This document shows positions 18,410 through 28,200 of a DNA stretch of 64,000 nucleotides, piece after piece. The first letter of the stretch is position 1. Each line of letters begins with the position of its first letter. The translations under genes were made by a program, and so were the position numbers. The notes beneath the pieces are model-generated. The model did no database searches. It was not told the DNA's origin and saw only the letters and a list, made by a program, of their open reading frames with translations. Source of the stretch: Sphingomonadales bacterium (GTDB taxonomy: Bacteria > Bacteroidota > Bacteroidia > Chitinophagales > Chitinophagaceae); contig VHAT01000007.1 in the NCBI GenBank assembly GCA_016872195.1, positions 1 to 64,000 of the forward strand, given 5' to 3'.

Positions 18410-19831
18410 CTACGTTTTCCAAAACCACCTTTTCTTCACCGAAAAACGGGTGACCCACACGACCACGCCTGTAAATAATACGCCCTTTAGTAGCCCCTGC
18501 CAGGGGTTTTGATTTAATTGATCCCAGTAAACCTTGAGCCCCGTTATCGAAAGAACAGGCAAAATCAAGAGGGCACCGGCAACATAGGCCAGCATGGGGT
18601 TTTTTCCCAGGTCCTGCAACCAGCCCATCCCATTTCGTAGTGATGCGCTTTCTATTAACATCTTTAGCAATGGCAAGATCAAAAATGCCAAACCGCTACA
18701 GACAAAATAATAACTGAAGGTAGAAGGATCTTTTTTTATTCCGCCTTCGTATGGCTCCAGTAAGAGACCAAGCCATAAAAGAAAAAGGCCGGCTTTGACT
18801 AGTTTTTGTAAAGAAAAGAGCGCAGGACAGCGGCGTAAATAACCCCATAGTAAAATACTAGAGAAAAACAATAACACCCACACACCAGTGCCGCCCGCGG
18901 CCAAGGGATGATCGCGGTATAATAAGAAAAATAAGAGCCCTATCAATAAGAATAAGATGATAGTGCCATAGATAAATTTTTCGAAACGGGATTGCTTTGG
19001 CAAGTGATCCCATGAAGAATGCATCATCCATTCTCCGGCCAGGGTGCCGGGCAATACAATGAACAGATACTTCAGAAAATAAAATTTATAAAGCCAATCG
19101 AATCTAAACCCCGCTATCTCCTGAAACATAAAGAACGATTTTACCGGGTTATCAGCAGACTCCCTGGCCGATAAGATTACAGCAGCCACTACCAACAAGA
19201 TCAATAAACGCAGCCATGGATTTTTGGCCGTAAAAAAATAGATCAGCGTTCCAAAAAAAGCCATATTGGCCAATACCATCAAGATAATATCACTCTTAAA
19301 GAGATCGAACCCTTTGCCTCCATGAAAGGGAAGTTGCCATAACAGAAAAACGGCAATGGAAAAACATCCGATGCGTATTCCATTTGCATTACGAGCAAAC
19401 GAACCCTTCCATCCTGAATAAAGAATACCAAATAAAAGGGCAAATGCCAGCAGGGAGAGAGACTGTTCTTTTACCCCTGGTGCGGGGGAAATGACCCAGG
19501 CCTTTACATGGTGGGTAAATAGGGCAAAAAAAGCCAGTAAGAAAAAACGTTTAGCCGCCAAGCCCCAAAAAAAGATAGTCGCCTTTCTTTGCTCGATCGC
19601 CCCGCGTAGCGCAAGGGGAATAGCGGCACCCATGCTAAATAAAAAGAAGGGAAAGACAAGATCGACCCAGGTAATTCCCGGCAGGGATGGATCGAATTGA
19701 TGAAGTGGCGGGGGTACCTGTGCATGATACATCCACACGGGCAAGGCACCACCAAAGGCAATACTACCCGACAATACCATTCCCAGTATGGCGAGGCCCC
19801 GTAACGCATCAAGGGAGGATTCTCGATTCAT
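18410..19831 (-). CDS. NagX/HGSNAT-like membrane acyltransferase (DUF5009)
   Basis: A 473-residue polytopic membrane protein. The N-terminus SLDALRGLAILGMVLSGSIA and the WVDLVFPFFLFSMGAAIPLA segment define the COG4299/DUF5009 family, related to human heparan-alpha-glucosaminide N-acetyltransferase. Homologues named NagX are found in GlcNAc regulons of Xanthomonas and other bacteria. About 11 hydrophobic segments are visible. The gene is on the same strand as SusC/SusD but beyond a strong terminator, so it likely has its own promoter or depends on readthrough. It converges with the GH20-like gene with a 12-bp gap. A role in handling GlcNAc at the inner membrane is inferred. Confidence 0.8.
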   Translation of the reverse strand: MNRESSLDALRGLAILGMVLSGSIAFGGALPVWMYHAQVPPPLHQFDPSLPGITWVDLVFPFFLFSMGAAIPLALRGAIEQRKATIFFWGLAAKRFFLLAFFALFTHHVKAWVISPAPGVKEQSLSLLAFALLFGILYSGWKGSFARNANGIRIGCFSIAVFLLWQLPFHGGKGFDLFKSDIILMVLANMAFFGTLIYFFTAKNPWLRLLILLVVAAVILSARESADNPVKSFFMFQEIAGFRFDWLYKFYFLKYLFIVLPGTLAGEWMMHSSWDHLPKQSRFEKFIYGTIILFLLIGLLFFLLYRDHPLAAGGTGVWVLLFFSSILLWGYLRRCPALFSLQKLVKAGLFLLWLGLLLEPYEGGIKKDPSTFSYYFVCSGLAFLILPLLKMLIESASLRNGMGWLQDLGKNPMLAYVAGALLILPVLSITGLKVYWDQLNQNPWQGLLKGVLFTGVVVWVTRFSVKKRWFWKT

Positions 19832-19888
19832 AGCAATCGGATTGACAGTTGATCTTGTGACAACGCAAAAGAACAGTAAAATGATAAG

Positions 19889-19925
19889 ATAAAAAAAGAG
19901 GCTGTTCTGTAGCGAACAGCCTCTT
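19889..19925 (-). terminator. Rho-independent terminator after susD-like gene
   Basis: A perfect 12-bp stem (AAGAGGCTGTTC at 19896-19907 with GAACAGCCTCTT at 19914-19925) and 6-nt loop is followed on the minus strand by a run of seven T. It lies 20 bp after the SusD stop codon and separates SusC/SusD from the NagX-like gene. Confidence 0.93.
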
Positions 19926-19945
19926 GAAATGGGTTAGCAAACAAA

Positions 19946-21727
19946 TTATTGCCATCCGGGGTTTTGAATGATATTCTTATTCTTATCGATCTCCCCTTGC
20001 GGAATGGGCCATAGTTTATAACGAGCATTGGTATTAACGCGCGTCTGTGCTCTTGTCTTTAAGCGCTTGGTTATACTGGCGGCAGAATAGACTGGCAGCC
20101 CATCGGCACTAAAGCTTGGTGTCTCCGCCGGATCGGCGGGATTAAGCGATACCCCTATTACCGGCATGGTCATAGCGGTATTGTAAAGACCCCAACGACG
20201 TAGGTCGATCAAACGAAGACCTTCTCCGGCAAATTCCACAGCCCGCTCTCTGCGTATGATCTCCCGTAATGCAGTAGTAGAGGTGGTTGTAACGGCTGGC
20301 ATGCCCGCGCGAGCCCGTACGGCGTTGATCGCATTCCATACGGTTGCGTCAACCTCACCCAATTCTACTTTGGCCTCCGCATAGGTAAGTAAGATCTCGG
20401 CATAACGCATATTGATGTAGCCGGTCTTAGTCTCCCAAGAATACTGCGTAGAGTCAACATATTTTCTCCATACATATCCTACTCCACCACTGCTTCCGGT
20501 AGCCCCGGCAAACCAAGGAGATACTAAATAGCCGATCCAATCGATATTGTTAGGACGACTATCATATACACCCGTATTCCAATTGAACTTGAATATCGTA
20601 TTACTGTAAATATTAAAGATGGTACGCTCCTTAGGCTGTACATAAGGAAGGCTGGCCGCTAAAGCAGTATTGTGCACCATGGTATCGCCCTGCATATAGA
20701 CGGTCCAACGGAGCCGTGGGTCACGGTTCTGCGAGGGCGCCGCTGCGCTATACAAGGGAGAGCGATCGATTCGATTCCCATCGCGGGCTTCGTACAGATC
20801 GACCAACTGTTGACTTGGAAAATGGCTACTCTGCGAGGTACCTACCTGACGAGGGATCGTCAGTACCGTAAGCCAGTTTTGCGGATTCAATACATCGGTT
20901 GGATAGGTCTGTACGAACATTAACTCGCGGCTGGCATTGGTGCGTTGCCCGGCCAACATAAATAAGTCGGTATAGCGAGGATTCAATCCGTAACCATTCG
21001 AAGAGATAACAGATAAGGTCGCCGCCTTGGCGGTAGCAAAATCCTTTATCAACATAGCCAATCTTGCCTTTAATCCTAAAGCCACCCCTTTATTGACGCG
21101 TCCGTATGCGATTATCGGTTGAGAACCGCCGGCATCAAATCCGGCCACCGCCTCATCTAGATCGCGATACAAACTGGCCACAGCGGTTGCGGTGGGGGTT
21201 CGTCCAATGGTTTCGTATTGGGCGGGATCGAGTGGCTTGGTGTAAAATACAGGATCGCCAAACCATCCGATCAAATAATAATAGGCCCAGGCACGAAGCA
21301 CTAAGGCTTCTGCCCGCAAGCGAGCGTAATTGGCGGGCGCTACATTGTCCTTACCTTTTGTCATACCATCGAGCATGGTATTAGCACGGCTAACCAGTCG
21401 ATATGCCTGTGTCCAGGCAGTTCCGGGTAACGAGTTGCTGATCAAGAAAGGTCCTCCATCTCCCATAGCAACCTGATCTTCTGCGTTACCGGTACGCTTG
21501 ATCGCCAGATCGGTAGACGACTCGATGGCGAACAATAATGGGGTGTTATTCGGAAATTGCCAGAACGATGCGGCATACACGCCGTTCAAAGCCAGATTCA
21601 TCTCCTCTTGCGTCTGCATGAATGTAGTTGACGAAGAACTATCCAGTGGCTGACGATCAAGGAACTTACTACATCCCGCCAATCCTAAGGCGGCGGTAAG
21701 CATCAGTATGGAACAAAACTTTTTCAT
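19946..21727 (-). CDS. SusD/RagB family glycan-binding lipoprotein
   Basis: A 593-residue surface lipoprotein (lipobox LAGC, Cys about 19, then SKFLDRQPLD typical of SusD). SusD proteins cap the SusC barrel and capture oligosaccharides. TPR-like helices are suggested by RLRAEALVLRAWAYYYLIGWFGD, and the C-terminal ERAVEFAGEGLRLIDLRRWG and the ending NPGWQ are family hallmarks. It follows susC after 18 bp, as usual. It is the last gene before a strong terminator. Glycan specificity must be inferred from the neighbouring enzymes, which point to GlcNAc/mannose-containing material. Confidence 0.95.
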   Translation of the reverse strand: MKKFCSILMLTAALGLAGCSKFLDRQPLDSSSSTTFMQTQEEMNLALNGVYAASFWQFPNNTPLLFAIESSTDLAIKRTGNAEDQVAMGDGGPFLISNSLPGTAWTQAYRLVSRANTMLDGMTKGKDNVAPANYARLRAEALVLRAWAYYYLIGWFGDPVFYTKPLDPAQYETIGRTPTATAVASLYRDLDEAVAGFDAGGSQPIIAYGRVNKGVALGLKARLAMLIKDFATAKAATLSVISSNGYGLNPRYTDLFMLAGQRTNASRELMFVQTYPTDVLNPQNWLTVLTIPRQVGTSQSSHFPSQQLVDLYEARDGNRIDRSPLYSAAAPSQNRDPRLRWTVYMQGDTMVHNTALAASLPYVQPKERTIFNIYSNTIFKFNWNTGVYDSRPNNIDWIGYLVSPWFAGATGSSGGVGYVWRKYVDSTQYSWETKTGYINMRYAEILLTYAEAKVELGEVDATVWNAINAVRARAGMPAVTTTSTTALREIIRRERAVEFAGEGLRLIDLRRWGLYNTAMTMPVIGVSLNPADPAETPSFSADGLPVYSAASITKRLKTRAQTRVNTNARYKLWPIPQGEIDKNKNIIQNPGWQ

Positions 21728-21745
21728 ACTATCCTTATTTAGTTT

Positions 21746-24700
21746 TTAAAAATTAATGTTTACGCCAAAAGTGAAAGTCCTCATCAACGGATAGAACTCT
21801 GCATTTGCATTATTGATCTCAGGATCGAATCCATCCCATGCCTTGGTAAACGTTAGCAGATTCTGTCCGCTCACATATACCTTGGCGGAACGCAGCGGCA
21901 CGCCAGTCTTTTTTAACCAGGCATCCGGCACGCGATAAGCAAGATTCAGATTCTTGATCCGGAAGAAAGACGCATCCCGTATCCAATGAGAAGAGGCGAT
22001 ATAGTTATTACCGCCCAAACCGGCTGGCAATAACCGAGGAAAACGAGCATTAGGGTTAGAGGGCGTCCAGAAATTTTTATGCATATTCAATAAGGAAGCG
22101 GCAAAATCACCACTGGCAAACGGAATGGCCCCCGTGCCGCTGTAGTAGTTATTGCGCATACCTACTCCCTGTCCAAATACGTTCAGATCGAAATTACCTA
22201 CGGAGAGATTGATATTGATGCTGTACTCATAGCGAGGAAAATTATTTCCTATGAACGTACGATCGAAATTATCCACTTTGCCATCGGGCTTTCCATCGGG
22301 TCCGCTGATATCGGCATATTTAACATCACCAGGCTTGGTACCCACGGTAGGATTAGAACTCCAGGGAACACCAAATTGAACTGGAGAGGCCTTAACGTCG
22401 TTCGAATCCCTAAAATACCCCAAGGACTGATATCCGAAATAAGACCAAAGGGCTTGTCCGGGAGTAGCACGGATCGATCCACCATCCAAGAAAGGAACGC
22501 CAGGCAAACTCAATACCTTGTTACGAACATCGGAGATCATGGCCGTTACATCGAGCTTTACCTTATTGCTAAGTGATTTACGGTAGTTGGCACTAAATTC
22601 CCAACCCACGTTCTCCATAGAGCCGGCATTAATAAAAGGTGAATTCAAGCCAACATAGGTTGGAATCGGACGGCTCAACAGCATTTGATCGACCTTGCGC
22701 TCGTAATACTCAAAGGTCAGGGTCAGGTTATTTTTAACGGTCAGATCAAGACCGATATTAGCCTGACGGGATTCTTCCCATGTAATACCCGGATTCGGTG
22801 CATCCAACAAGGCATAGCCCAACGTATTTATATTATTGATATAAGTGTTGGTACCATTCAAGAAATTAGAAGAATAGCTAGAGGTTCCGAAATTAACTGC
22901 AAAGGGATAGATCTCCGGCAATGCTTGGTTACCGAGTACGCCCCAAGAACCTCTCAACTTACCAAAGGTGATTACGTCGGAGAGACCACTAAAGAAATTT
23001 TCCTTAGAGAAGATCCAGCCTGCAGAGGCCGAGGGAAAGAATCCCCATTGCTTATCGAGTGCTTGTGAAAAGCGAGAAGATCCATCGTATCGACCATTGA
23101 CCTCTAAGAAATATTTATCATCATAACTATAATTGAGACGGGCATAGAAACCTGCCAGTGCCGTTTCGTAAGCGCTACCGGCGTTATTAAGATTTCCACT
23201 ACCCAGGTTTAGATATGGTTGATTGGGATTAAGAAAGCCAGTGCGCGAGGCAGAGATACCCGAGTAGGTAAATTCCTCGGTCTGTGCACCGCCCAATAAC
23301 TTGATGGTATTGGCGCCAAAACGCTTGGTCCAAGTGGCCTGCGCCAAATAGGTAGTACGCACATTGGTAGAATATGATTCGCTCAAGCTGGTCGAACCAG
23401 GCCAAGGAGCAATTCGATCGTAGCCAAGCGTGGTGAGATTAGGCACATAGATATCGGCATTTTTGACAAAGGATTTTCCATTGGGGACCCAATGCTCACG
23501 AGCCCAATATCCTTCGACCTCCATATTATTGAATGGCTTATACAAGAAGCCAACCTTGGTTAGCATACTGTTGACTCTTGATACTGAGGTGCCAGCCGCT
23601 TCGGCCATGGCCAAAGGATTACGATTATTGGTTTGACCGGCCGTACCATACATGCCCGGACCATATTTACCACCGCCGATAGCCGGCAGACCAATGGCCT
23701 GACGAATGATAAACTCGGGAGAACCCGTAGAAGGAGCCGTGGTCTTACTATTATTAATATTCATTACCCCATTGATAGATAATTTATCATTGAGCTTAAA
23801 ATCGGGATTAAAACGAATATCATAGCGCTGAAAACTATTATTTGGGATCAGGCCTTGTTGATTGAGATAGGTAACCGATGCAAAGATGTTCGAGTTTTCT
23901 CCGGCAGAATTGATCGTAACATTATGATTTTGCATCAGACCCGTATTGGTCAATAACAGATCGAGCCAGTCAGTATCGATCACATCCAGATTATTGGGCT
24001 TGGTTGTTTTATACTTATCGATCAGCGCCTGTGTAAACAAAAATGCATTGGGATTTCCAGTACGATTTTGTTCGGCCAGGTTGCTGAGCTCCATGTGCTC
24101 AATGGCCGTGGTACGCTGTGGAATGGCAGTCGCATCTTGCTTGCTTAAAAAAGCATTATAGGATACTTGCACCCCTTTCCCCTTGGCACGACGCGTCTTG
24201 ACTAAGATAACACCATTGGCGGCACGCGCCCCGTAGATAGCGGTGGAGGCCGCATCTTTTAGTATGGTGATACTTTCGATCGCATTGGGATCAATGGCAT
24301 CGAATCCGGATACCACCCCATCTACCATAATCAAAGGACTTTGCCCGGCATAGATAGAGCCAAGACCCCGAATGCGTATGGAAGCTCCATCCGCGCCAGG
24401 GCGACCCGACTGCTGCTGCACCGTTACGCCGGGAGCTAACCCCTGTAAAAGATTACTGGCGGTAGCCACTTGCCTGCGTGTCAGATCTTCTTGCTTCAGC
24501 GTTACAACAGAGCCCGTCAGTGTGGCCTTTCGCTGTTGACCATACCCTACCGCTACCACCTCCGATAAAGTGGCATTTACCGCTTCTAACTTTACGTTGA
24601 GGGTTCCGCCGGATACTTTTTGTTCTTGACTGACTAGCCCTACACTGCTAAATACCAGTGTTTCGCCCGCGGCAGCGGAGAGCGAATAGAGGCCCGTAGC

Positions 24701-24862
24701 GTTCGTGACCGTCCCGATAGACTTTCCCTTGATGGTCACAGAGATCCCCTCGAGCGGATTTCCATTAGCATCGGTTACTCTACCGGCAACTTTGGTTTGC
24801 TGTGCCTGTGCCAAGCCCATCAACAGGGTTAGCATCCAACACAGAATCGTTGCTTTTTTCAT
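21746..24862 (-). CDS. SusC/RagA family TonB-linked outer membrane transporter
   Basis: A 1038-residue TonB-dependent outer membrane protein. After a signal peptide (ending AQAQ) comes a carboxypeptidase-D-regulatory-like domain (about 25-100: VAGRVTDANGNPLEGISVTI). A plug domain follows with LQGLAPGVTVQQQSGRPG and IRIRGLGSI, then DGVVSGFDAIDPNAIESITI and AIYGARAANGVI, then a long beta-barrel ending in aromatic TFGVNINF. Length and motifs are typical. It imports the oligosaccharide captured by SusD with energy from TonB. The start ATG lies 2 bp after the stop of the FAD oxidoreductase gene, so AGE, oxidoreductase, SusC and SusD form one operon. Confidence 0.96.
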   Translation of the reverse strand: MKKATILCWMLTLLMGLAQAQQTKVAGRVTDANGNPLEGISVTIKGKSIGTVTNATGLYSLSAAAGETLVFSSVGLVSQEQKVSGGTLNVKLEAVNATLSEVVAVGYGQQRKATLTGSVVTLKQEDLTRRQVATASNLLQGLAPGVTVQQQSGRPGADGASIRIRGLGSIYAGQSPLIMVDGVVSGFDAIDPNAIESITILKDAASTAIYGARAANGVILVKTRRAKGKGVQVSYNAFLSKQDATAIPQRTTAIEHMELSNLAEQNRTGNPNAFLFTQALIDKYKTTKPNNLDVIDTDWLDLLLTNTGLMQNHNVTINSAGENSNIFASVTYLNQQGLIPNNSFQRYDIRFNPDFKLNDKLSINGVMNINNSKTTAPSTGSPEFIIRQAIGLPAIGGGKYGPGMYGTAGQTNNRNPLAMAEAAGTSVSRVNSMLTKVGFLYKPFNNMEVEGYWAREHWVPNGKSFVKNADIYVPNLTTLGYDRIAPWPGSTSLSESYSTNVRTTYLAQATWTKRFGANTIKLLGGAQTEEFTYSGISASRTGFLNPNQPYLNLGSGNLNNAGSAYETALAGFYARLNYSYDDKYFLEVNGRYDGSSRFSQALDKQWGFFPSASAGWIFSKENFFSGLSDVITFGKLRGSWGVLGNQALPEIYPFAVNFGTSSYSSNFLNGTNTYINNINTLGYALLDAPNPGITWEESRQANIGLDLTVKNNLTLTFEYYERKVDQMLLSRPIPTYVGLNSPFINAGSMENVGWEFSANYRKSLSNKVKLDVTAMISDVRNKVLSLPGVPFLDGGSIRATPGQALWSYFGYQSLGYFRDSNDVKASPVQFGVPWSSNPTVGTKPGDVKYADISGPDGKPDGKVDNFDRTFIGNNFPRYEYSININLSVGNFDLNVFGQGVGMRNNYYSGTGAIPFASGDFAASLLNMHKNFWTPSNPNARFPRLLPAGLGGNNYIASSHWIRDASFFRIKNLNLAYRVPDAWLKKTGVPLRSAKVYVSGQNLLTFTKAWDGFDPEINNANAEFYPLMRTFTFGVNINF

Positions 24863-24864
24863 AA

Positions 24865-26832
24865 TTAGGGTTTTGTTTTTTGTATAGGATTAAAGTAGAA
24901 AACTCCTTGATGATCGACAGCGTAAGTAGAAAACGGATCGAAGAGTGCATCGAGCAGCACGGCCAGTTCTCTACGGGTGATGGGACGCTGCAAACTAAAA
25001 TCGCGTAAGCCCCAGTCTTTCCAATTGGTACGGGCCAGTTCACTGACCGTTTCCAACTCCCACAACGGTATAGTGCTCTTACTTCGCTGAGCGGCCACAC
25101 GTCTAAGCTGATATACCCAATAGATGGATTGCTCGACCGTAAGCGGGGACGCCACCGCCCTACTCTCTCTCGCCGCAGCAGAAAGCATCTCAGCTGGTAT
25201 CTGCTGCAAAAAATCTGTGCCCAACAAAGTGGAATCCGGATAAAACCAAGTTCGGTTTGCCCAGGCATTGGGTTGTCCTTTACCCCGCAACAATCCTGTA
25301 GCCCCTACTCGCTGAATAGATTTGAAGTGAGGATCGGCAGGATTGACATCGGCGTAGGGCATCAGATAAGCACCCCCATTGAGCAAAACGTTTTGAACAC
25401 TACGCACGGGCACCCGTGCGGCGCTACGATCTTTTCGCTTGGCGGCCAGCGCGGCCAAGGTACCCGCGGCTTGCCCGATCAATAGCACGCAGGGCTGTAG
25501 TCGAGTTGTGCCATTTACGACATTACTAACGCTGATCGATTTTTCAGCAACGATCAATCCCCTGGTGGAGGCGGGGATCAATGCGCCGAGTGGAACATTG
25601 TAAGAAGGAATTGGATAAAATCCCAAATGCTGCGGAGCCGCCGGATTTTTCCGATGATGATGATCGATAGGATAATCTCCTACTGCTACCCCGGTTCTGT
25701 ATAGGGGCGCATTACTATTGAAGGGATCACTGATATGCTGAATCTGAAAACGGACCAAGCCTGCAACTCTTCGAGACTCCCGATGATAGGGAATCAGGGC
25801 CAATCGATCGGATGTAGGAAATTCATCCGCTGCCAGTCCCAACTGACGATAACCCAACTGATGTTGTATAAAGTAAATGAACCGCAGTGTTTGCTGCTTG
25901 GCCTTTTGCAATTCTCGCTCGCGGGCCAACGGATCTAACCCAATTAGATTAAGATAAATATCATTGCCATATCCCGGCCAATTGATCAGGTATTTTTGTC
26001 CGGGCAACTTGGCATAGGTCATCATCTTAGCACAATCGACATTCGGCGCGATCCTGGACCTATCGTTATAAAAATCCAAACAACAACCGTCAAACTCCAG
26101 GGGATCATACCCAGCTGGTCTCAACAGGGTGCAATCTGCTCCCTTTCCATAATCCTTAAGGATCGCCACATAGGTCAAGTCTTGAATAATATCAGAAGAG
26201 ATGGGCACTTGCACATTTTCGCCCGTGGACGAACTGGCCTCCATTCCCACAGAGAAAGGAACACCCGCAGCGGCTAGTACATCACCTAATTCAGTTGCAT
26301 CGATCAACTGCCGGGCGCGGATCACAATAGTATCACCAGTGGTCAGATCTACAAACTGAGCTCCCCGCAATTGAGTCTGCTTTTTGATGGGCGCTACGAA
26401 TCGCAGATTATAGCGTATACTGAGATGCTGCTCCGAGCGAGCCATCGACTTGAAAATACTATCGGCGATATGCGGCTCGAAATGAGTATTGCTTACCCAG
26501 CCGGTAGCCACGCGCTGAGGACCCCCATAATGTTGGTAGAGGCGCTCCCTAAATTCGCCCCAAATACCAGAGGGGAGTAAATGATTTCCATCGGTGGCCG
26601 ATACGCCGGCAGCACTAAGCATACCGCCCAGCCAAGTAGTTTCCTCAACGATGATAGTGCTGACGCCCATACGCGCCGATTGAATACCAGCCGCCACACC
26701 CGAAGTGCCACCGCCGATCACCAACACATCGGTATTGATAGATGTACTGCTCTTGCTGTTGGCATTGATCTGCGCCAGCCCCAGCAACGGGGCCAGTAAG
26801 AATAATCCAATAAATTTTTGAGCGAGGACCAT
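24865..26832 (-). CDS. FAD-dependent oxidoreductase (PF12831-type), exported
   Basis: A 655-residue protein with an N-terminal signal peptide (ending near GLAQ) followed by a dinucleotide-binding motif TDVLVIGGGTSGVAAG and the FAD-linked EETTWLGGMLSAAG, features of the FAD_oxidored family. Such genes are frequent in Bacteroidota polysaccharide loci, but their reaction is mostly unknown; oxidation of a sugar hydroxyl is a reasonable guess. The C-terminal 150 residues (YADVNPADPHFKSIQRVGATGLL and the tail) look like an SLH-type helical repeat. It follows the AGE gene after 11 bp and precedes susC by 2 bp, so its activity is probably coupled to import of the same glycan. Confidence 0.8.
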   Translation of the reverse strand: MVLAQKFIGLFLLAPLLGLAQINANSKSSTSINTDVLVIGGGTSGVAAGIQSARMGVSTIIVEETTWLGGMLSAAGVSATDGNHLLPSGIWGEFRERLYQHYGGPQRVATGWVSNTHFEPHIADSIFKSMARSEQHLSIRYNLRFVAPIKKQTQLRGAQFVDLTTGDTIVIRARQLIDATELGDVLAAAGVPFSVGMEASSSTGENVQVPISSDIIQDLTYVAILKDYGKGADCTLLRPAGYDPLEFDGCCLDFYNDRSRIAPNVDCAKMMTYAKLPGQKYLINWPGYGNDIYLNLIGLDPLARERELQKAKQQTLRFIYFIQHQLGYRQLGLAADEFPTSDRLALIPYHRESRRVAGLVRFQIQHISDPFNSNAPLYRTGVAVGDYPIDHHHRKNPAAPQHLGFYPIPSYNVPLGALIPASTRGLIVAEKSISVSNVVNGTTRLQPCVLLIGQAAGTLAALAAKRKDRSAARVPVRSVQNVLLNGGAYLMPYADVNPADPHFKSIQRVGATGLLRGKGQPNAWANRTWFYPDSTLLGTDFLQQIPAEMLSAAARESRAVASPLTVEQSIYWVYQLRRVAAQRSKSTIPLWELETVSELARTNWKDWGLRDFSLQRPITRRELAVLLDALFDPFSTYAVDHQGVFYFNPIQKTKP

Positions 26833-26843
26833 CCCCTTTTACT

Positions 26844-28037
26844 TTATATAGATGATAACGTTTTCGATACTTGATAAAGAGAACGTGGGATATGAAAACA
26901 ACCTTTCCATTTTCCTCCTTTCAAAGGCAACAACACTTCTCCGCGCCGATTCAAATAACCGAACCACTCCCCACATTGGGGATCCTTGAAATGACGCCAG
27001 GTATAATCGTGGATCTTTTCGAACCAGCTTTCACATAGGGGATCACGCGTCAGTTTATAGGCCTTGGCGAGCGCGACCAACGACTCTACATGTACCCACC
27101 AGAGCTTTTGATCCCATTCCAATTGCTGTGTGGGATCTCCCTGGCAATCCAAAAAATAAAAGATGCCGCCATACTCCTGATCCCAACCGGTCTCTAACAT
27201 GCGCAACATGATATCTTTTGCGCGATGGATAAGTGAATTGTCCTGCAAGCGAACGGCCAGATCCATAATAAACCACATGGCTTCGATCGCATGGCCCGGA
27301 TTGAGCAAGCGTCCCTCAAAACTGTCGCAAAAACTTCCATCCTCGTAAACATTCTCCAGTATAAGTCCGCGGTCGGGCTGATAGAAAACCTCCATCACCT
27401 CGTGGATCACCTCGGGAATCAAGGCATCAACACGCTGCGACCCAATAACTGGCTCCAGTTCCAAGGCCAGGTTGCAGAGGATCATGGGTAAACTAAAATT
27501 CTTAAGCGGCCGCGTGCCGGCAACGTTCTTATTATAGACACCCTTCCAATTATGCCTTCTCTTAAGAATGTTCTCGAAGGTGTCGGTAGCTATTTTTTTG
27601 TAGCGGTCCTGAGGGTGGGCCCTATCCAGTGCTGCAAAGCCCATGGTCGCAAAACAATCACTAAAGATATTATAGGGCTGCACCAGCGGACGCCCGTCTT
27701 GCGTTAACGAGAAATACCAATTACCCTGCGCATCCCTTCCAAATTTTTCCATAAACTCGGCCCCATGCAACGCCATGGCCAACCACTCCGGTCTGGGCTC
27801 TACTGTAGAGTACATAGAACTGAAAGTCCATACTTGTCGTCCTTGTAACCACATGAACTTATCCGTATCATAAACCTTGCCCTCGCGATCGAGACAAGTA
27901 AAGTACCCACCGTGCTTTTCGTCTTTGCTATAGCGCAACCAGAAAGGCAAAATATTATTGGTCAGTTCTGCCAGGTATAGATCGGCATAACGACCAATAG
28001 AGATCGTCTCCTTGTGCAGGGTTTGTTGGGCTAGCAT
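26844..28037 (-). CDS. N-acylglucosamine 2-epimerase (AGE) family protein
   Basis: A 397-residue cytosolic (alpha/alpha)6-barrel of the AGE family, which interconverts GlcNAc and ManNAc; relatives act on cellobiose or mannose. The signatures YDTDKFMWLQGRQVWTFS near residue 55, LLNPGHAIEAMWF (catalytic His region) and WWVHVESL point to the GlcNAc/ManNAc type as in renin-binding protein and the Bacteroides nan-locus epimerase. Length is canonical. It is the first gene of the SusC/SusD operon and is divergent from the ROK regulator. In this locus it would feed ManNAc or GlcNAc released from the glycan into amino-sugar catabolism. Confidence 0.85.
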   Translation of the reverse strand: MLAQQTLHKETISIGRYADLYLAELTNNILPFWLRYSKDEKHGGYFTCLDREGKVYDTDKFMWLQGRQVWTFSSMYSTVEPRPEWLAMALHGAEFMEKFGRDAQGNWYFSLTQDGRPLVQPYNIFSDCFATMGFAALDRAHPQDRYKKIATDTFENILKRRHNWKGVYNKNVAGTRPLKNFSLPMILCNLALELEPVIGSQRVDALIPEVIHEVMEVFYQPDRGLILENVYEDGSFCDSFEGRLLNPGHAIEAMWFIMDLAVRLQDNSLIHRAKDIMLRMLETGWDQEYGGIFYFLDCQGDPTQQLEWDQKLWWVHVESLVALAKAYKLTRDPLCESWFEKIHDYTWRHFKDPQCGEWFGYLNRRGEVLLPLKGGKWKGCFHIPRSLYQVSKTLSSI

Positions 28038-28119
28038 TCGTTGAACCGTCGGTTTTTAAGTAAAGGATTGCAGTTCAGGGTTAAATATCATAAAAAATAT
28101 TACTCCCAACCAAAATCTT

Positions 28120-28167
28120 AATAAATTTTTTTATTTAGTTTATCCCCATTCGTATCTTTTCAAAGAT
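28120..28167. promoter_or_regulatory. Candidate operator region between AGE and ROK genes
   Basis: The 163-bp divergent gap is very AT-rich and contains two inverted repeats: AATAAA-tttt-TTTATT at 28120-28135 and ATCTTT-tc-AAAGAT at 28154-28167. AT-rich palindromes of this kind are typical binding sites of NagC/ROK regulators. The site would control both the AGE-SusCD operon and the ROK gene itself. No exact TAnnTTTG box is visible in the gap. Confidence 0.45.
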
Positions 28168-28200
28168 TGAGTTATATTAGGATCTGATATTCATATAGTA

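Noticed and set aside
24780-25268. Minus-strand frame of 162 codons overlapping SusC and FAD oxidoreductase
   Set aside because: It overlaps two well supported genes on the same strand in another frame and encodes no recognisable fold.
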